Shown here: piece after piece, positions 41,996 through 50,007 of the stretch
Position numbering within the stretch: the stretch's first letter is position 1
How the letters are laid out: each line of letters starts with the position of its first letter
From: Glycomyces tritici
GTDB lineage: Bacteria > Actinomycetota > Actinomycetes > Mycobacteriales > Micromonosporaceae
DNA: 64,000 bases
Assembly: GCF_030403505.1 (NCBI RefSeq)
Contig: NZ_JAUEMJ010000007.1
Location: 186,001-250,000 of the forward strand
Direction: 5' to 3'
The notes under the pieces: generated by a model
Told to the model about the DNA's origin: nothing
The model's database searches: none
The model's input: the letters and a program-made list of their open reading frames with translations, nothing else
Translations under genes and position numbers: made by a program

Positions 41996-43410
41996 CCGTG
42001 CCCGGGCCCGCGCCCCACCGGTGGCTCGGGCGGCGGCGCAACGCCCACGAGTACGCCGTCGACCCGGTCGGCTACACCGCCCGCCTCCACCACGAGTACG
42101 GCCCCGTCAGCGGGCTCGTGCACGGGGACCGGCGCCAGGTCTTCGCGTTCGGGCCCGAGCACAACCGGACCGTCCTCACCCGCGGCGACACCTTCCACAC
42201 CGTGCTCGAGTACGCCATCCCGCAGGGCATCCGGGACGCCAGGCGCGGCATCGGGCTGCTCAACATGAACGGCCCCGAGCACCGCCGGGCCCGCCGCGTC
42301 GCCACGCCCTCGTTCAGACCGCAGGCAGCTCTGGCGCACGGCGAGCTGATCGCCCGCCTCGCCGCCGAAGAGGTCGACTCGTGGATGCCCGGCGAGCCGT
42401 TCGACCTGACCGACCGGATGCGCCGCCTGACGCTTCGGATCGCGTGCCTGTGCTTCTTCGGCGTCGACATCGCCGCGCAGGCCGACCACATCGGACGCAT
42501 GGTCCAGGACATGCTGGCGCTGCGCTACTTCGCCTCCTCCATCCGGTACTTCCCGTTCGACCTCCCCGGCACCCCGTACCGGCGGCTGCTCACCGTGATC
42601 CGCAGGCTCGACGGCGCGCTCGCCGAGATCATCGAGACCCGCCGCGCCGGCGCCCGCCCCGAAGGCGCCGCCCCCGACCTGCTCCAGTCCCTCATGGACG
42701 CCCGCGGCGAGGACGGCGGCGCCTTCGGCGACGACCAGCTCGTCGGGCAGCTCACGACCCTCCTCGTCGCCGGGCACGAGACCTCCTCGAACACCCTGGC
42801 CTGGACGCTCCTGCTGCTCTCGCAGCACCCGGCCGAACTCGACAGGCTCCTCGCGGCCCTTCCGGAACGGCCCGAGGGGCGGGCGGTCGCGCTCGAGTTC
42901 CCCGCGGGCCTGGACCACGTGCTCAAGGAGGTCCTGCGGCTCCTGCCGCCCGGACCCAACACCTCCCGGATCGCCGTGGAGCCCACCGAGATCGGCGGCC
43001 ACGAGATCCCGGCCTGGTGCCAGGTCGTCACCAGCAAGTTCGCCACCCACCGCGACCCCGAGGTCTTCGCGGAGCCGCTCCGCTTCCACCCCGCCCGGTG
43101 GGAGACCCTGCGGCCCAGCCTGTACCAGTACCTGCCGTACGGGGCCGGCCCGCACGCCTGCATCGGCGCCGCGTTCGCCGACCTGGAGATGAAGACTGTG
43201 CTCGCCACCGTCCTCGGCCGCTACCGGCTCGACCCGGCCCCCGGCGCCGACGTCTCGCGCCAGGTCGGACTCATGATGGCGCCCAAGGGACCCGTACCCG
43301 TGATCGCGCGCCCCCGCGCCGACCCGGCCCCGCCGCCCACCGCGGTCACGGGCGACCTGCACGACATGGTGGACCTCGACGGCGAGACCCGATGGAGGCT
43401 CGGATGGTAG
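41992..43410 (+). CDS. Cytochrome P450
   Basis: 472 residues, ATG at 41992 (ATGA overlap). The oxygen-binding I-helix is LLVAGHETSSNTLAW (Gly261-Thr264 region), the K-helix ExxR is KEVLRLL (Glu313, Arg316) and the heme-ligand loop is YLPYGAGPHACIG with Cys390. The usual Phe at the start of the heme loop is Tyr here. The sequence is like CYP102/CYP4-type bacterial P450s in the region from HHEYGPVSGLVH, longer than the ~400-residue norm. It probably hydroxylates the scaffold or a sugar, making sites for carbamoylation or glycosylation (inference). No ferredoxin gene is adjacent. Confidence 0.93.
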   Translation: MTVPGPAPHRWLGRRRNAHEYAVDPVGYTARLHHEYGPVSGLVHGDRRQVFAFGPEHNRTVLTRGDTFHTVLEYAIPQGIRDARRGIGLLNMNGPEHRRARRVATPSFRPQAALAHGELIARLAAEEVDSWMPGEPFDLTDRMRRLTLRIACLCFFGVDIAAQADHIGRMVQDMLALRYFASSIRYFPFDLPGTPYRRLLTVIRRLDGALAEIIETRRAGARPEGAAPDLLQSLMDARGEDGGAFGDDQLVGQLTTLLVAGHETSSNTLAWTLLLLSQHPAELDRLLAALPERPEGRAVALEFPAGLDHVLKEVLRLLPPGPNTSRIAVEPTEIGGHEIPAWCQVVTSKFATHRDPEVFAEPLRFHPARWETLRPSLYQYLPYGAGPHACIGAAFADLEMKTVLATVLGRYRLDPAPGADVSRQVGLMMAPKGPVPVIARPRADPAPPPTAVTGDLHDMVDLDGETRWRLGW

Positions 43411-44414
43411 AACACCCCCAGGTCAGCCTGGTGATGGCGACCTGCGACAAGCGCGACTACCTCGCGCTCACCCTCGAATCCCTGCTGGCGCAGACCTACC
43501 GGCGGTTCGAGGTGGTCGTGTGCGACGACGGGACCGCCGGCGGCGTCGCCGACATCGTCGACCCGCTCCGCGACCGGCTCGACCTCACCCTCGTGGTGCA
43601 GGAGAACCGGGGCCGCGCCGCCGCCCGCAACGCCGCCCTCGAACGCGCCCAAGGCGACCTCGTCGTCTTCATGGACGACGACCGCATGGCCGCCCCCGGC
43701 TTCGTCGCCGCCCACGTCGCCGCCGCCGGCGACGACTCGCACGCCGCCATCGGCTGGAAGCGCCGCGCCCTCACCTGGTGGCGGCCCGGCGTCCTCCCCG
43801 TCGGCGAGGACGACCTCCTGCGGCTCGCCGACCGCGTCGGCGGCGCCGAGCGGCTGCGCGAACCGATCCGCCTCCTCGAACCCGGCGACCTCGCCGCCGA
43901 CCCCGAAGCGGCCCTGGCCCGCGTCGAACTGGGCGACGAGCCCGACAACTACCACGCGGTCGTCGAGGAGTACGGGACCAGCCTCGACGGCTTCCGGTTC
44001 GGATGGGCGCTGGCGACGACGGCGAACCTGGGCGTCTCGCGCGAGGCGGTCGCGAAGGCCGGCGGCTTCGACGAGTCCTTCACCGGCTGGGGCCTGGAGG
44101 ACACCGACCTGAGCTACCGGCTGCACCGCCTCGGCATCCGGTTCTCGGTGCGCACCGAGGCCGTGAACCACCACCAGGTCCACCCGCTGGCCGATCCGAA
44201 CCCGATGGTGGCGCAGCGGGTCATGCGCGCCCAGCTGATGCGCAACCTCGACCACTTCTGCCGGCGGCACCGCGCGCTCGACGCCTACCTGTTCCGGCGG
44301 CGCTGGGAGCACGCCATGACCCTGGCCGAGGCCGACCGGCTCCTGAAGCTGGTCGAAGGCGAGGAGGACCCGGTCCTGCGACGCGAGCTCGAATCGCTCT
44401 ACGGGGACCGGTAA
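43404..44414 (+). CDS. GT2-family glycosyltransferase
   Basis: 336 residues from the ATG at 43404, overlapping the P450 stop by 7 bases and behind GGAGG at 43395-43399; an in-frame ATG at 43392 is less well placed. The GT-A core is clear: VSLVMATCDKRDYLALTLESL, VVVCDDGTAGG, RAAARNAALERAQGD, the DxD site VFMDDDRM, and the GT2/GT7-type GWGLEDTDLSYRLHRLG. It transfers a sugar with inversion. As the last gene of the right operon it is followed at once by a perfect terminator hairpin. Confidence 0.9.
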   Translation: MVEHPQVSLVMATCDKRDYLALTLESLLAQTYRRFEVVVCDDGTAGGVADIVDPLRDRLDLTLVVQENRGRAAARNAALERAQGDLVVFMDDDRMAAPGFVAAHVAAAGDDSHAAIGWKRRALTWWRPGVLPVGEDDLLRLADRVGGAERLREPIRLLEPGDLAADPEAALARVELGDEPDNYHAVVEEYGTSLDGFRFGWALATTANLGVSREAVAKAGGFDESFTGWGLEDTDLSYRLHRLGIRFSVRTEAVNHHQVHPLADPNPMVAQRVMRAQLMRNLDHFCRRHRALDAYLFRRRWEHAMTLAEADRLLKLVEGEEDPVLRRELESLYGDR

Positions 44415-44443
44415 GGCCCCGGGGGACCGCGTCCCCCGGGGCC
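44415..44443. terminator. Strong terminator at the right end of the metabolite cluster
   Basis: Perfect 13-bp arms (44415-44427 and 44431-44443) around a 3-nt CGC loop, starting directly after the TAA of the GT2 gene and 13 bases before the convergent EF-hand gene's stop. It marks the right boundary of the cluster and should work in both directions. Confidence 0.88.
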
Positions 44444-44455
44444 TGAAGCCGTACC

Positions 44456-45139
44456 TCAGAACTGGGCCGGTGCCAGTATCGGGCTGCCGACCTTGCCCAG
44501 CAGGTTGTTCGCCGGGTGGTTGCGCTCGCTGCCGAGGAAGAAGCTGAAGATCGCGCTCCGCCACTCGTCGGGCGAGATCCGGTTGTCGTGGTCGGCGTCC
44601 AGGTACTCGAACACGCGGTGGCTCTCCTGGTAGTCCACGCCGTGCCAGTTGCGCAGCAGCTGCACGAACTCGCCGGAGCCGATGAGGCCGTCGCCGTCCT
44701 CGTCGGCGATCGCGAAGTACGCGTCCGCGATCGAGGCGAGCTTCGCGGCGGCGGCGAACTGGTCGGCGATCATGTGCTCGGCCAGCGCGGCGCGCAGCTC
44801 CCGGCGGCCGACCCGGCCCTCGGCGCCGTCGGCCTTCGGGGCGATGAACTCGCTCCACAGCCGCTCGGTGGCCTCGCGCAGCTCCAGGCCCATCGGGCTG
44901 TCGACGGGGATGCCGCGCGCGCCGAGGACGCGGGCGGCGGCCTCGTTCAGGTTCGCCTCGGTGATGTAGCCGTTCCCGTCGATGTCGAGCGTGTCGAACC
45001 AGCGGTCGAACTTGTTCAGGCGGATTCTGCCGACGTTCGCGGGCCGCTGGGACCTGACGGCGATGGCGATCGCCGCCCCGGCGGCGACCGCGGTCGCGAC
45101 GGCCCCGACTGCCAGTGCCCTGGTGCGCTGCTTCTTCAT
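44456..45139 (-). CDS. Membrane-anchored EF-hand calcium-binding protein
   Basis: 227 residues, ATG at 45139. An N-terminal signal anchor (residues about 9-28, ALAVGAVATAVAAGAAIAIAV) leads to a calmodulin-like domain. Three EF-hand loops look functional: DIDGNGYITEAN, DEDGDGLIGSGE and DADHDNRISPDE; a fourth (KADGAEGRVGRRE) is degenerate. It should bind calcium outside or at the membrane. It converges on the metabolite cluster and faces away from it, so it is probably unrelated. A role in calcium-dependent signalling is family inference only. Confidence 0.88.
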   Translation of the reverse strand: MKKQRTRALAVGAVATAVAAGAAIAIAVRSQRPANVGRIRLNKFDRWFDTLDIDGNGYITEANLNEAAARVLGARGIPVDSPMGLELREATERLWSEFIAPKADGAEGRVGRRELRAALAEHMIADQFAAAAKLASIADAYFAIADEDGDGLIGSGEFVQLLRNWHGVDYQESHRVFEYLDADHDNRISPDEWRSAIFSFFLGSERNHPANNLLGKVGSPILAPAQF

Positions 45140-45329
45140 GGATCTCCCGTTTCCTCTGGTGTTCGGTGACCGGACCCCCGGCCGGGAATGTCCGGTTCGC
45201 TATCCAGGTCGGATCGTGCCACGGCGGGCGCGGCCCGGGGACTGAAACCGCCGATCCGGCTCGCATGCCGGGACCGGTCCCGAGCGATCGGTGCTGCACT
45301 GGGGCGGTCCCGACGCCCCGAGGAGCGCC

Positions 45330-46877
45330 ATGTACCCCGAGCCCGCCCCGCAGTTCCCGCCGCAGTCCGCGGCGCCGCCGCCGCGTCCCGCGCCGCCTCG
45401 CCGCGCGACCGACCCGGTGGCCGCGGTCGCCGGGAACGCCACCATGCTCGGCCTCGGCTACATGCTCATGCGCCGCCCGGTCCTGGCCGTCCTCGCGCTC
45501 TGCGGGACCGGGTTCCTGCTGTGGTCCGCCGCCGTCCAGACCGAGAACCCGCTCTGGAGGCTCCTGCTGCCCGCCTGGGGCCTGGTGATGATCCTCCACG
45601 CCTGGTGGCTCACCCGCCGCTCGCGCCCCGACCGGCTCGTCGACCTCACGGACTCGGCCGCCCTGCTCGGCTCCGCGAAGCCCGATCCGGGCCGGCGCTC
45701 CAAGGTCTTCGCCGTCACCGCCGCCGCGCTCGTCCTGCTCACCGCGGTCTGGTTCCGCGTCGACGCGTGGCGGATCGCCGACGACGCGGAGACCGCCCAC
45801 ACCGCGGGCGACTGCGAGGAGGCCACGGCCGCACTCGACCGCTTCGACGCGGTCCACCGCGTCGCCTTCGGACCGGCCGTCCTGCGCGGCGAGGAGGAGC
45901 GGGAGGCCTGCGCACTCCTCCTGGCCGCCCTGGAGTCGTCCCGGGAGGCCCCCACCGAGGCCGCCGCCACCATGGAGACCTACCTCGGCCACCCCGGCGC
46001 GCTCTGGGACGGCGCCGGCCCCAAGCGCGCCCAGTTCATGCTCGAAGCGGCGCTCCTCGACTCCCACCCGAACCCCACCGTCCTCGAGGAGGCCTTCGCG
46101 CAGCTCTCGACCACGCTCGACGAGCACCCCGGCCAGTCCGCGGCCGTAGCATCCACAGTGGAGGGGTTCATGGCCGGCCTCGCCGAGGCCCCGCCGTGCA
46201 CCGGCCACGCCGTGGACGACTGGCTCGCCGCGCAGTCATGGGAAGCGGAGGAGCTCACCGCGCCGGTCGCCGCCGCCGTGGACCAGGTGCCGCTGCGGAT
46301 GCTCGACTGCGCCAAGGAGACCGCCGAGGCCGGTGGCGGCGACGGCGCCGTGCTCTTCCGCGAGTTCCTCACCGCCTACCCCGACCACGAACGGGCCGGC
46401 GAGGCCGCGGACGGCGTCCTCGCGTCAGGCACGTACTGCGCCGACCCGGTCGCCTACCGCGGCGCCCCCGACCCCGGCGGCACCGGCCCCCACCCGATGC
46501 AGCTGGCCGGCTCCTGGGGCTCGGAAGGGCGCGGCTTCCCCGACTCCTGGCTCGCGACGACCGCCGCCGAGACCGCACTGGTCGTCTGCGCGGACGCCGA
46601 GGCCGGGGAGTTCCAGGAGGCCTGCCGGTACCGCAGGCCCTCCGGAGACACCTTCTACGCCTACTTCTTCGCGCACCGCTTCACCATCAAGGCCTACGCG
46701 CTCCAGACCGGCGAGCTCGTCGAGGAGTACGCCCGCGAGATCGGCGACCCGTGCCCGGACACCCTCGACGGCACCTACGCCACCATCTTCGTCCAGATCT
46801 CCGACACCAGCCTGTCCATGGCCTCGGAGTACACCGACGAGGACTTCCGCGACATGTTCGCCCCGCTCATGGATTGA
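45330..46877 (+). CDS. Membrane protein of unknown function
   Basis: 515 residues from the ATG at 45330 with AGGAG at 45321-45325. A Pro-rich N terminus (residues 1-25) precedes three predicted membrane helices (about 48-66, 74-92 and 124-141), then a large, mostly helical, probably exported domain of ~370 residues with several Cys residues. Periodic Ala/Glu-rich helices (EEATAALDRFDAVHRV, EAAATMETYLGHP) recall TPR-like repeats, but I cannot assign them. A promoter and regulatory region is shared with the divergent EF-hand gene (190 bp). No enzymatic motif is visible. Confidence 0.75.
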   Translation: MYPEPAPQFPPQSAAPPPRPAPPRRATDPVAAVAGNATMLGLGYMLMRRPVLAVLALCGTGFLLWSAAVQTENPLWRLLLPAWGLVMILHAWWLTRRSRPDRLVDLTDSAALLGSAKPDPGRRSKVFAVTAAALVLLTAVWFRVDAWRIADDAETAHTAGDCEEATAALDRFDAVHRVAFGPAVLRGEEEREACALLLAALESSREAPTEAAATMETYLGHPGALWDGAGPKRAQFMLEAALLDSHPNPTVLEEAFAQLSTTLDEHPGQSAAVASTVEGFMAGLAEAPPCTGHAVDDWLAAQSWEAEELTAPVAAAVDQVPLRMLDCAKETAEAGGGDGAVLFREFLTAYPDHERAGEAADGVLASGTYCADPVAYRGAPDPGGTGPHPMQLAGSWGSEGRGFPDSWLATTAAETALVVCADAEAGEFQEACRYRRPSGDTFYAYFFAHRFTIKAYALQTGELVEEYAREIGDPCPDTLDGTYATIFVQISDTSLSMASEYTDEDFRDMFAPLMD

Positions 46878-46881
46878 ACCG

Positions 46882-46902
46882 GATCATCCATAGTGGATGA
46901 TC
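46882..46902. terminator. Hairpin between convergent genes
   Basis: Perfect 9-bp arms GATCATCCA / TGGATGATC (46882-46890, 46894-46902) with a TAG loop, between the stops at 46877 and 46941. It is less GC-rich than the other terminators here and has no T-tract. A regulator site is an alternative reading. Confidence 0.6.
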
Positions 46903-46940
46903 GAGGCCGAGGCCGACCGCGTTCCTCGCTTCCGTCGGGT

Positions 46941-47375
46941 TCAGGAGGCCTTTCGGGGCGTCACGCCGACCACGCCGACCGTGAGCAGCAGGTTCGAGTA
47001 CTGGCGCTGGTCGCCCGTGGCGACGACCACGGCGGTGTCGGCGCCCTTCGCGAGGTCGTAGAACGCGAACCGCTCGACCGCCTCGAACGGCACCACGTCA
47101 CCGAGCATCGTCCGGTAGCCCTCGTGGGCGGGCACGGACGGCCCGTCGGACGCCATCACGACCGCGTGCTCGACCGCCACCGCGTCCAGCAGCGTCTCGA
47201 GCACCTGGTCCCCGGTGAGCAGGTTCGCCCGGAGGTTGAGGTGGATCATCGCCGCCGCCGGATTGGCATGCGTCGAGCACGGGAAGTGCCCGTCCGCGAT
47301 GAGGATCCGCGAGCCGTGGCCGGCCGCGGCCAGCGCCGCCAGGAGCGGCGGGTGGATGAGCGGGTATCTGAGCAT
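46941..47375 (-). CDS. RbsD/FucU-family sugar mutarotase, FucU-like
   Basis: 144 residues, ATG at 47375 behind GGAAAGG. Members interconvert sugar anomers (FucU: alpha/beta-L-fucose; RbsD: ribose ring forms). Visible: LLAALAAAGHGSRILIADGHFP with the catalytic His near residue 20, VERFAFYDLAK and GDQRQYSNLLLTVGVV near the C terminus, closer to FucU than RbsD. It lies upstream of a beta-helix glycosidase and an enolase-superfamily enzyme, so L-fucose or a related deoxysugar is a reasonable substrate, though not proven. Confidence 0.85.
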   Translation of the reverse strand: MLRYPLIHPPLLAALAAAGHGSRILIADGHFPCSTHANPAAAMIHLNLRANLLTGDQVLETLLDAVAVEHAVVMASDGPSVPAHEGYRTMLGDVVPFEAVERFAFYDLAKGADTAVVVATGDQRQYSNLLLTVGVVGVTPRKAS

Positions 47376-47517
47376 GTTCGCCTTTCCGGAGCCGGTCGGG
47401 CCGAGCCGCGACCCTGACCAAGGTACATCTGATCCATACGAGCGATCGAAGCGATCATTGCCCCGGCAATGCCGCGGGACACCGCTGATACAGCGATCGG
47501 CATTCGATCGCGACGCC

Positions 47518-47547
47518 GATGGCGCGGCCCGCGAGGGCCGCGCCATC
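47518..47547 (-). terminator. Terminator after the beta-helix enzyme gene
   Basis: Perfect 13-bp arms GATGGCGCGGCCC / GGGCCGCGCCATC (47518-47530, 47535-47547) with a 4-nt GCGA loop, 20 bases downstream of the 47568 stop in the direction of transcription. Confidence 0.85.
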
Positions 47548-47567
47548 AGTGTCCGGTCGAGCCGTGG

Positions 47568-49970
47568 TCAGCCGAGCGTCCAGCGCTGGTTCGCGCCGCC
47601 GTTGCAGGTCCACAGCACCACTTTGGAGCCGTTCGCGGTCGCCGCGCCGGAGACGTCGAGGCACAGCCCCGACCCGGCGTTGGTGATCGAGCCGTCCGCG
47701 TTGCGGTTCCACTTCTGGTTCGTGCCGCCGTGGCACGACCAGATGATGGCCGCCGTGCCGTTGGCCGTGCCGCCGCCGCTCGCGTCCAGGCACCGCCGGT
47801 TCCCGTCCGCGTACACCGTGAACTCGCCTGCGGCCGTGAAGGTCCACTGCTGGTTCGCGCCGCTCCAGCAGTCGTAGATCTGCAGCTGCGTGCCGTTGGT
47901 CGTGGACTGGTTCGGCACGTCCAGGCACCGGTTCGCGCTGGCCGAGCGCAGCGCGCCCGACCCGCCGGGGTTCCCGCCGTCGCGCGGACCGGCGGCCGCC
48001 ATGATCTGCGAGGCCGCGGCCGGGGGCGAGCCGGCGTTGAACGTGGTGTTGTTCCTGACGGTGTTGCCGCGCTGGCCGTCCACGAGCCCGGTGATGCTCG
48101 AGTTCGTGGTGTAGTTCCCGGTGACGGACATGTTGCCGGTGAGGTTGCCGCTCTGGTTGTTGGCGTGCGCCCATTGCCCGTACGTGTTGCGGAAGACGTT
48201 GCCGGACAAGCTGAAGTACCGCGAGCCCTCGTCGAAGTACATGCCGAGCTGGCCGCTGTTCTCGCAGAAGTTCCCGCTGATGGCGCTGTTCGGGTGTGCC
48301 GACAGCGAGTAGATGCACCCGGCGTCGAACAGCGTCTCCACGACGTTGCGGACGTGGTTGCCGGTGACGTTCACGTACTGGGAGGTCGTGGGCGTCTGGT
48401 AGATCGGCTGGAAGTCGTAGAGCCCCCGGTTGAGGTACTCGGGGCTGCCGCCCGGATCGTTGGCGCCCCAGCCGAAGCCGACGTTGATGCCGCTGTAGGG
48501 CATGTCGGACACGTAGTTGTGGGCGATGGTGAGGCGGGTGGCGTAGGTGCCGAGGATCGCGACCTGGTCGAGGTACTCGACCGCGGTGTCGTGGATGCTG
48601 TTGTCGCTGATCATGATGTCGCTGTTGATCATCCGGGAGTCGCCGGGGTGGTGGGCGTCGGGGCGGACCCCGCCGACCACGATGCCGCCGCCGGCGCCCG
48701 CGGTGAAGGTGTTGCCGGTGACCTCGATGTTCTTGGCGCCGAGGCCGACTCCGGTGCTGTGCGCGTTGGCGTCGTTGCCGATGCCGAGGTCGACGGAGCC
48801 GAGGTTGCGGAAGGTGTTGCCGGTGAAGGTGATGCCGTCGGCGGCCGAGACCTGCACCGCGGCGGGCACCTGGGCCCAGCTGTTGCGCGCGGCCTCGAAG
48901 CCCTTGCAGCCGGAGCGGCACGAGGTGAACGCGTCGGCGGGCCGGTTGGGCTGGACGCCGGTGATGAACGTGCCGGTCTGCTGGTTCGCGTACCCGTTGT
49001 TCGAGCCGGCGTCGAGCCAGCTGGTGCCGGTGAAGGTGAGCCCGGCGAACTCGAGCGCGCGCACCGGCTGGTCGTAGGTCCCGCCCACTTCGACGAGCGT
49101 CTCCAGGCGCGGGAGCTCGACCTTGGCGTTCGCCATGTTCTGGCCCGACAGCGGCTTGTAGTAGAGCCGCCCGGCGGCCGTGTCGAGGTACCACTCGCCG
49201 CCCTGGTCGAGGAAGCGCTTGGAGTTGAGCAGGTAGAACTTCGGCGTGCGGAACGGGTTCTGGATCGCGTCGTACCCGTAGGTGTTGTTGTTCCACGCGG
49301 GCTGCTGCATCGTCACGGTCCGGCCGCTGATGCCCTGCACGGGCGCGAACCGGTTGGTGAAGGAGAGCAGGGCCTGGAGCTCGATGCGCTGCTTGTCGGG
49401 CAGCGACGCCAGGTAGTCGAAGTTGCCGTTGTTCAGGGTGAACCCGCTGGCGTTCAGCGTCATGTCCGAGGGCGCGATGCTGGTGCGCGCCCGCTGGGCG
49501 AGGACGCCGTCCACGTAGAGCTGCCGGGTGTCGAAGCCGGTGCCCACGTCGGCCCGGTAGATCCCGGTCGCGGCGTCGTCGAGGGTCCAGCCGGTGACCG
49601 CTTGCGCGCCGGTGACCACGGGGCTCGCGCCGTCGGCGGCCCGCCAGGTCACGGTGTGGCCGTTCCTGCCCGAGTCGCCGGCGTTGAACCGCAGCGGGCT
49701 CGAGAGCCGGTAGGTGCCGTTGAGGAGGTTGACCGACACGTCGCCGTCACCCGCTCCGGCGGCCTGGCGGGCCCGCCTCTGGGCCTCGGTCAGGGTCTTG
49801 AGCGGTTGGCTCGAGGTGCCCGCGGCGGTGTCGCTGCCGGTGGGGGAGACGTAGAAGTCGTAGGCGGTCTGCGCTTGTGCCGGGGAAGCGCCGAGGCCCG
49901 CGAGGGCTCCGGCGACGGCGAGAAGCAGAGCCGCCGCAAGGGCGAGTCGCTTCGGGGGTGAGTGCCGCAT
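47568..49970 (-). CDS. Secreted right-handed beta-helix glycosidase with ricin-type domain
   Basis: 800 residues from the ATG at 49970 (GGAAAGG upstream; a second ATG at 49988 has no such site). A signal peptide ends near SPAQAQ. The N-terminal YDFYVSPTGSDTAAGTSSQPLKTL and the segment LDQGGEWYLDTAAGRLYYKPLSG match beta-helix glycosidases of the GH141/GH120-like type. The long central helix carries repeated ITFTGNTF, IEVTGNTF, VTGNHVRNV coils. A C-terminal ricin-type beta-trefoil (about 675-800) has repeated RCLDV / NQQW motifs for polymer binding. GH141 includes alpha-L-fucosidases and xylanases, so the exact substrate is open. It is part of the fucose-like locus. Confidence 0.82.
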   Translation of the reverse strand: MRHSPPKRLALAAALLLAVAGALAGLGASPAQAQTAYDFYVSPTGSDTAAGTSSQPLKTLTEAQRRARQAAGAGDGDVSVNLLNGTYRLSSPLRFNAGDSGRNGHTVTWRAADGASPVVTGAQAVTGWTLDDAATGIYRADVGTGFDTRQLYVDGVLAQRARTSIAPSDMTLNASGFTLNNGNFDYLASLPDKQRIELQALLSFTNRFAPVQGISGRTVTMQQPAWNNNTYGYDAIQNPFRTPKFYLLNSKRFLDQGGEWYLDTAAGRLYYKPLSGQNMANAKVELPRLETLVEVGGTYDQPVRALEFAGLTFTGTSWLDAGSNNGYANQQTGTFITGVQPNRPADAFTSCRSGCKGFEAARNSWAQVPAAVQVSAADGITFTGNTFRNLGSVDLGIGNDANAHSTGVGLGAKNIEVTGNTFTAGAGGGIVVGGVRPDAHHPGDSRMINSDIMISDNSIHDTAVEYLDQVAILGTYATRLTIAHNYVSDMPYSGINVGFGWGANDPGGSPEYLNRGLYDFQPIYQTPTTSQYVNVTGNHVRNVVETLFDAGCIYSLSAHPNSAISGNFCENSGQLGMYFDEGSRYFSLSGNVFRNTYGQWAHANNQSGNLTGNMSVTGNYTTNSSITGLVDGQRGNTVRNNTTFNAGSPPAAASQIMAAAGPRDGGNPGGSGALRSASANRCLDVPNQSTTNGTQLQIYDCWSGANQQWTFTAAGEFTVYADGNRRCLDASGGGTANGTAAIIWSCHGGTNQKWNRNADGSITNAGSGLCLDVSGAATANGSKVVLWTCNGGANQRWTLG

Positions 49971-50007
49971 GGCGTGTTGCCTTTCCATCGTTGGCGAGGC
50001 GGTGGTC

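Noticed and set aside
46882..46902. The GATCATCCA/TGGATGATC hairpin as a recombination or attachment site
   Set aside because: No integrase, direct repeat or tRNA nearby; its place between convergent stops fits a terminator better.
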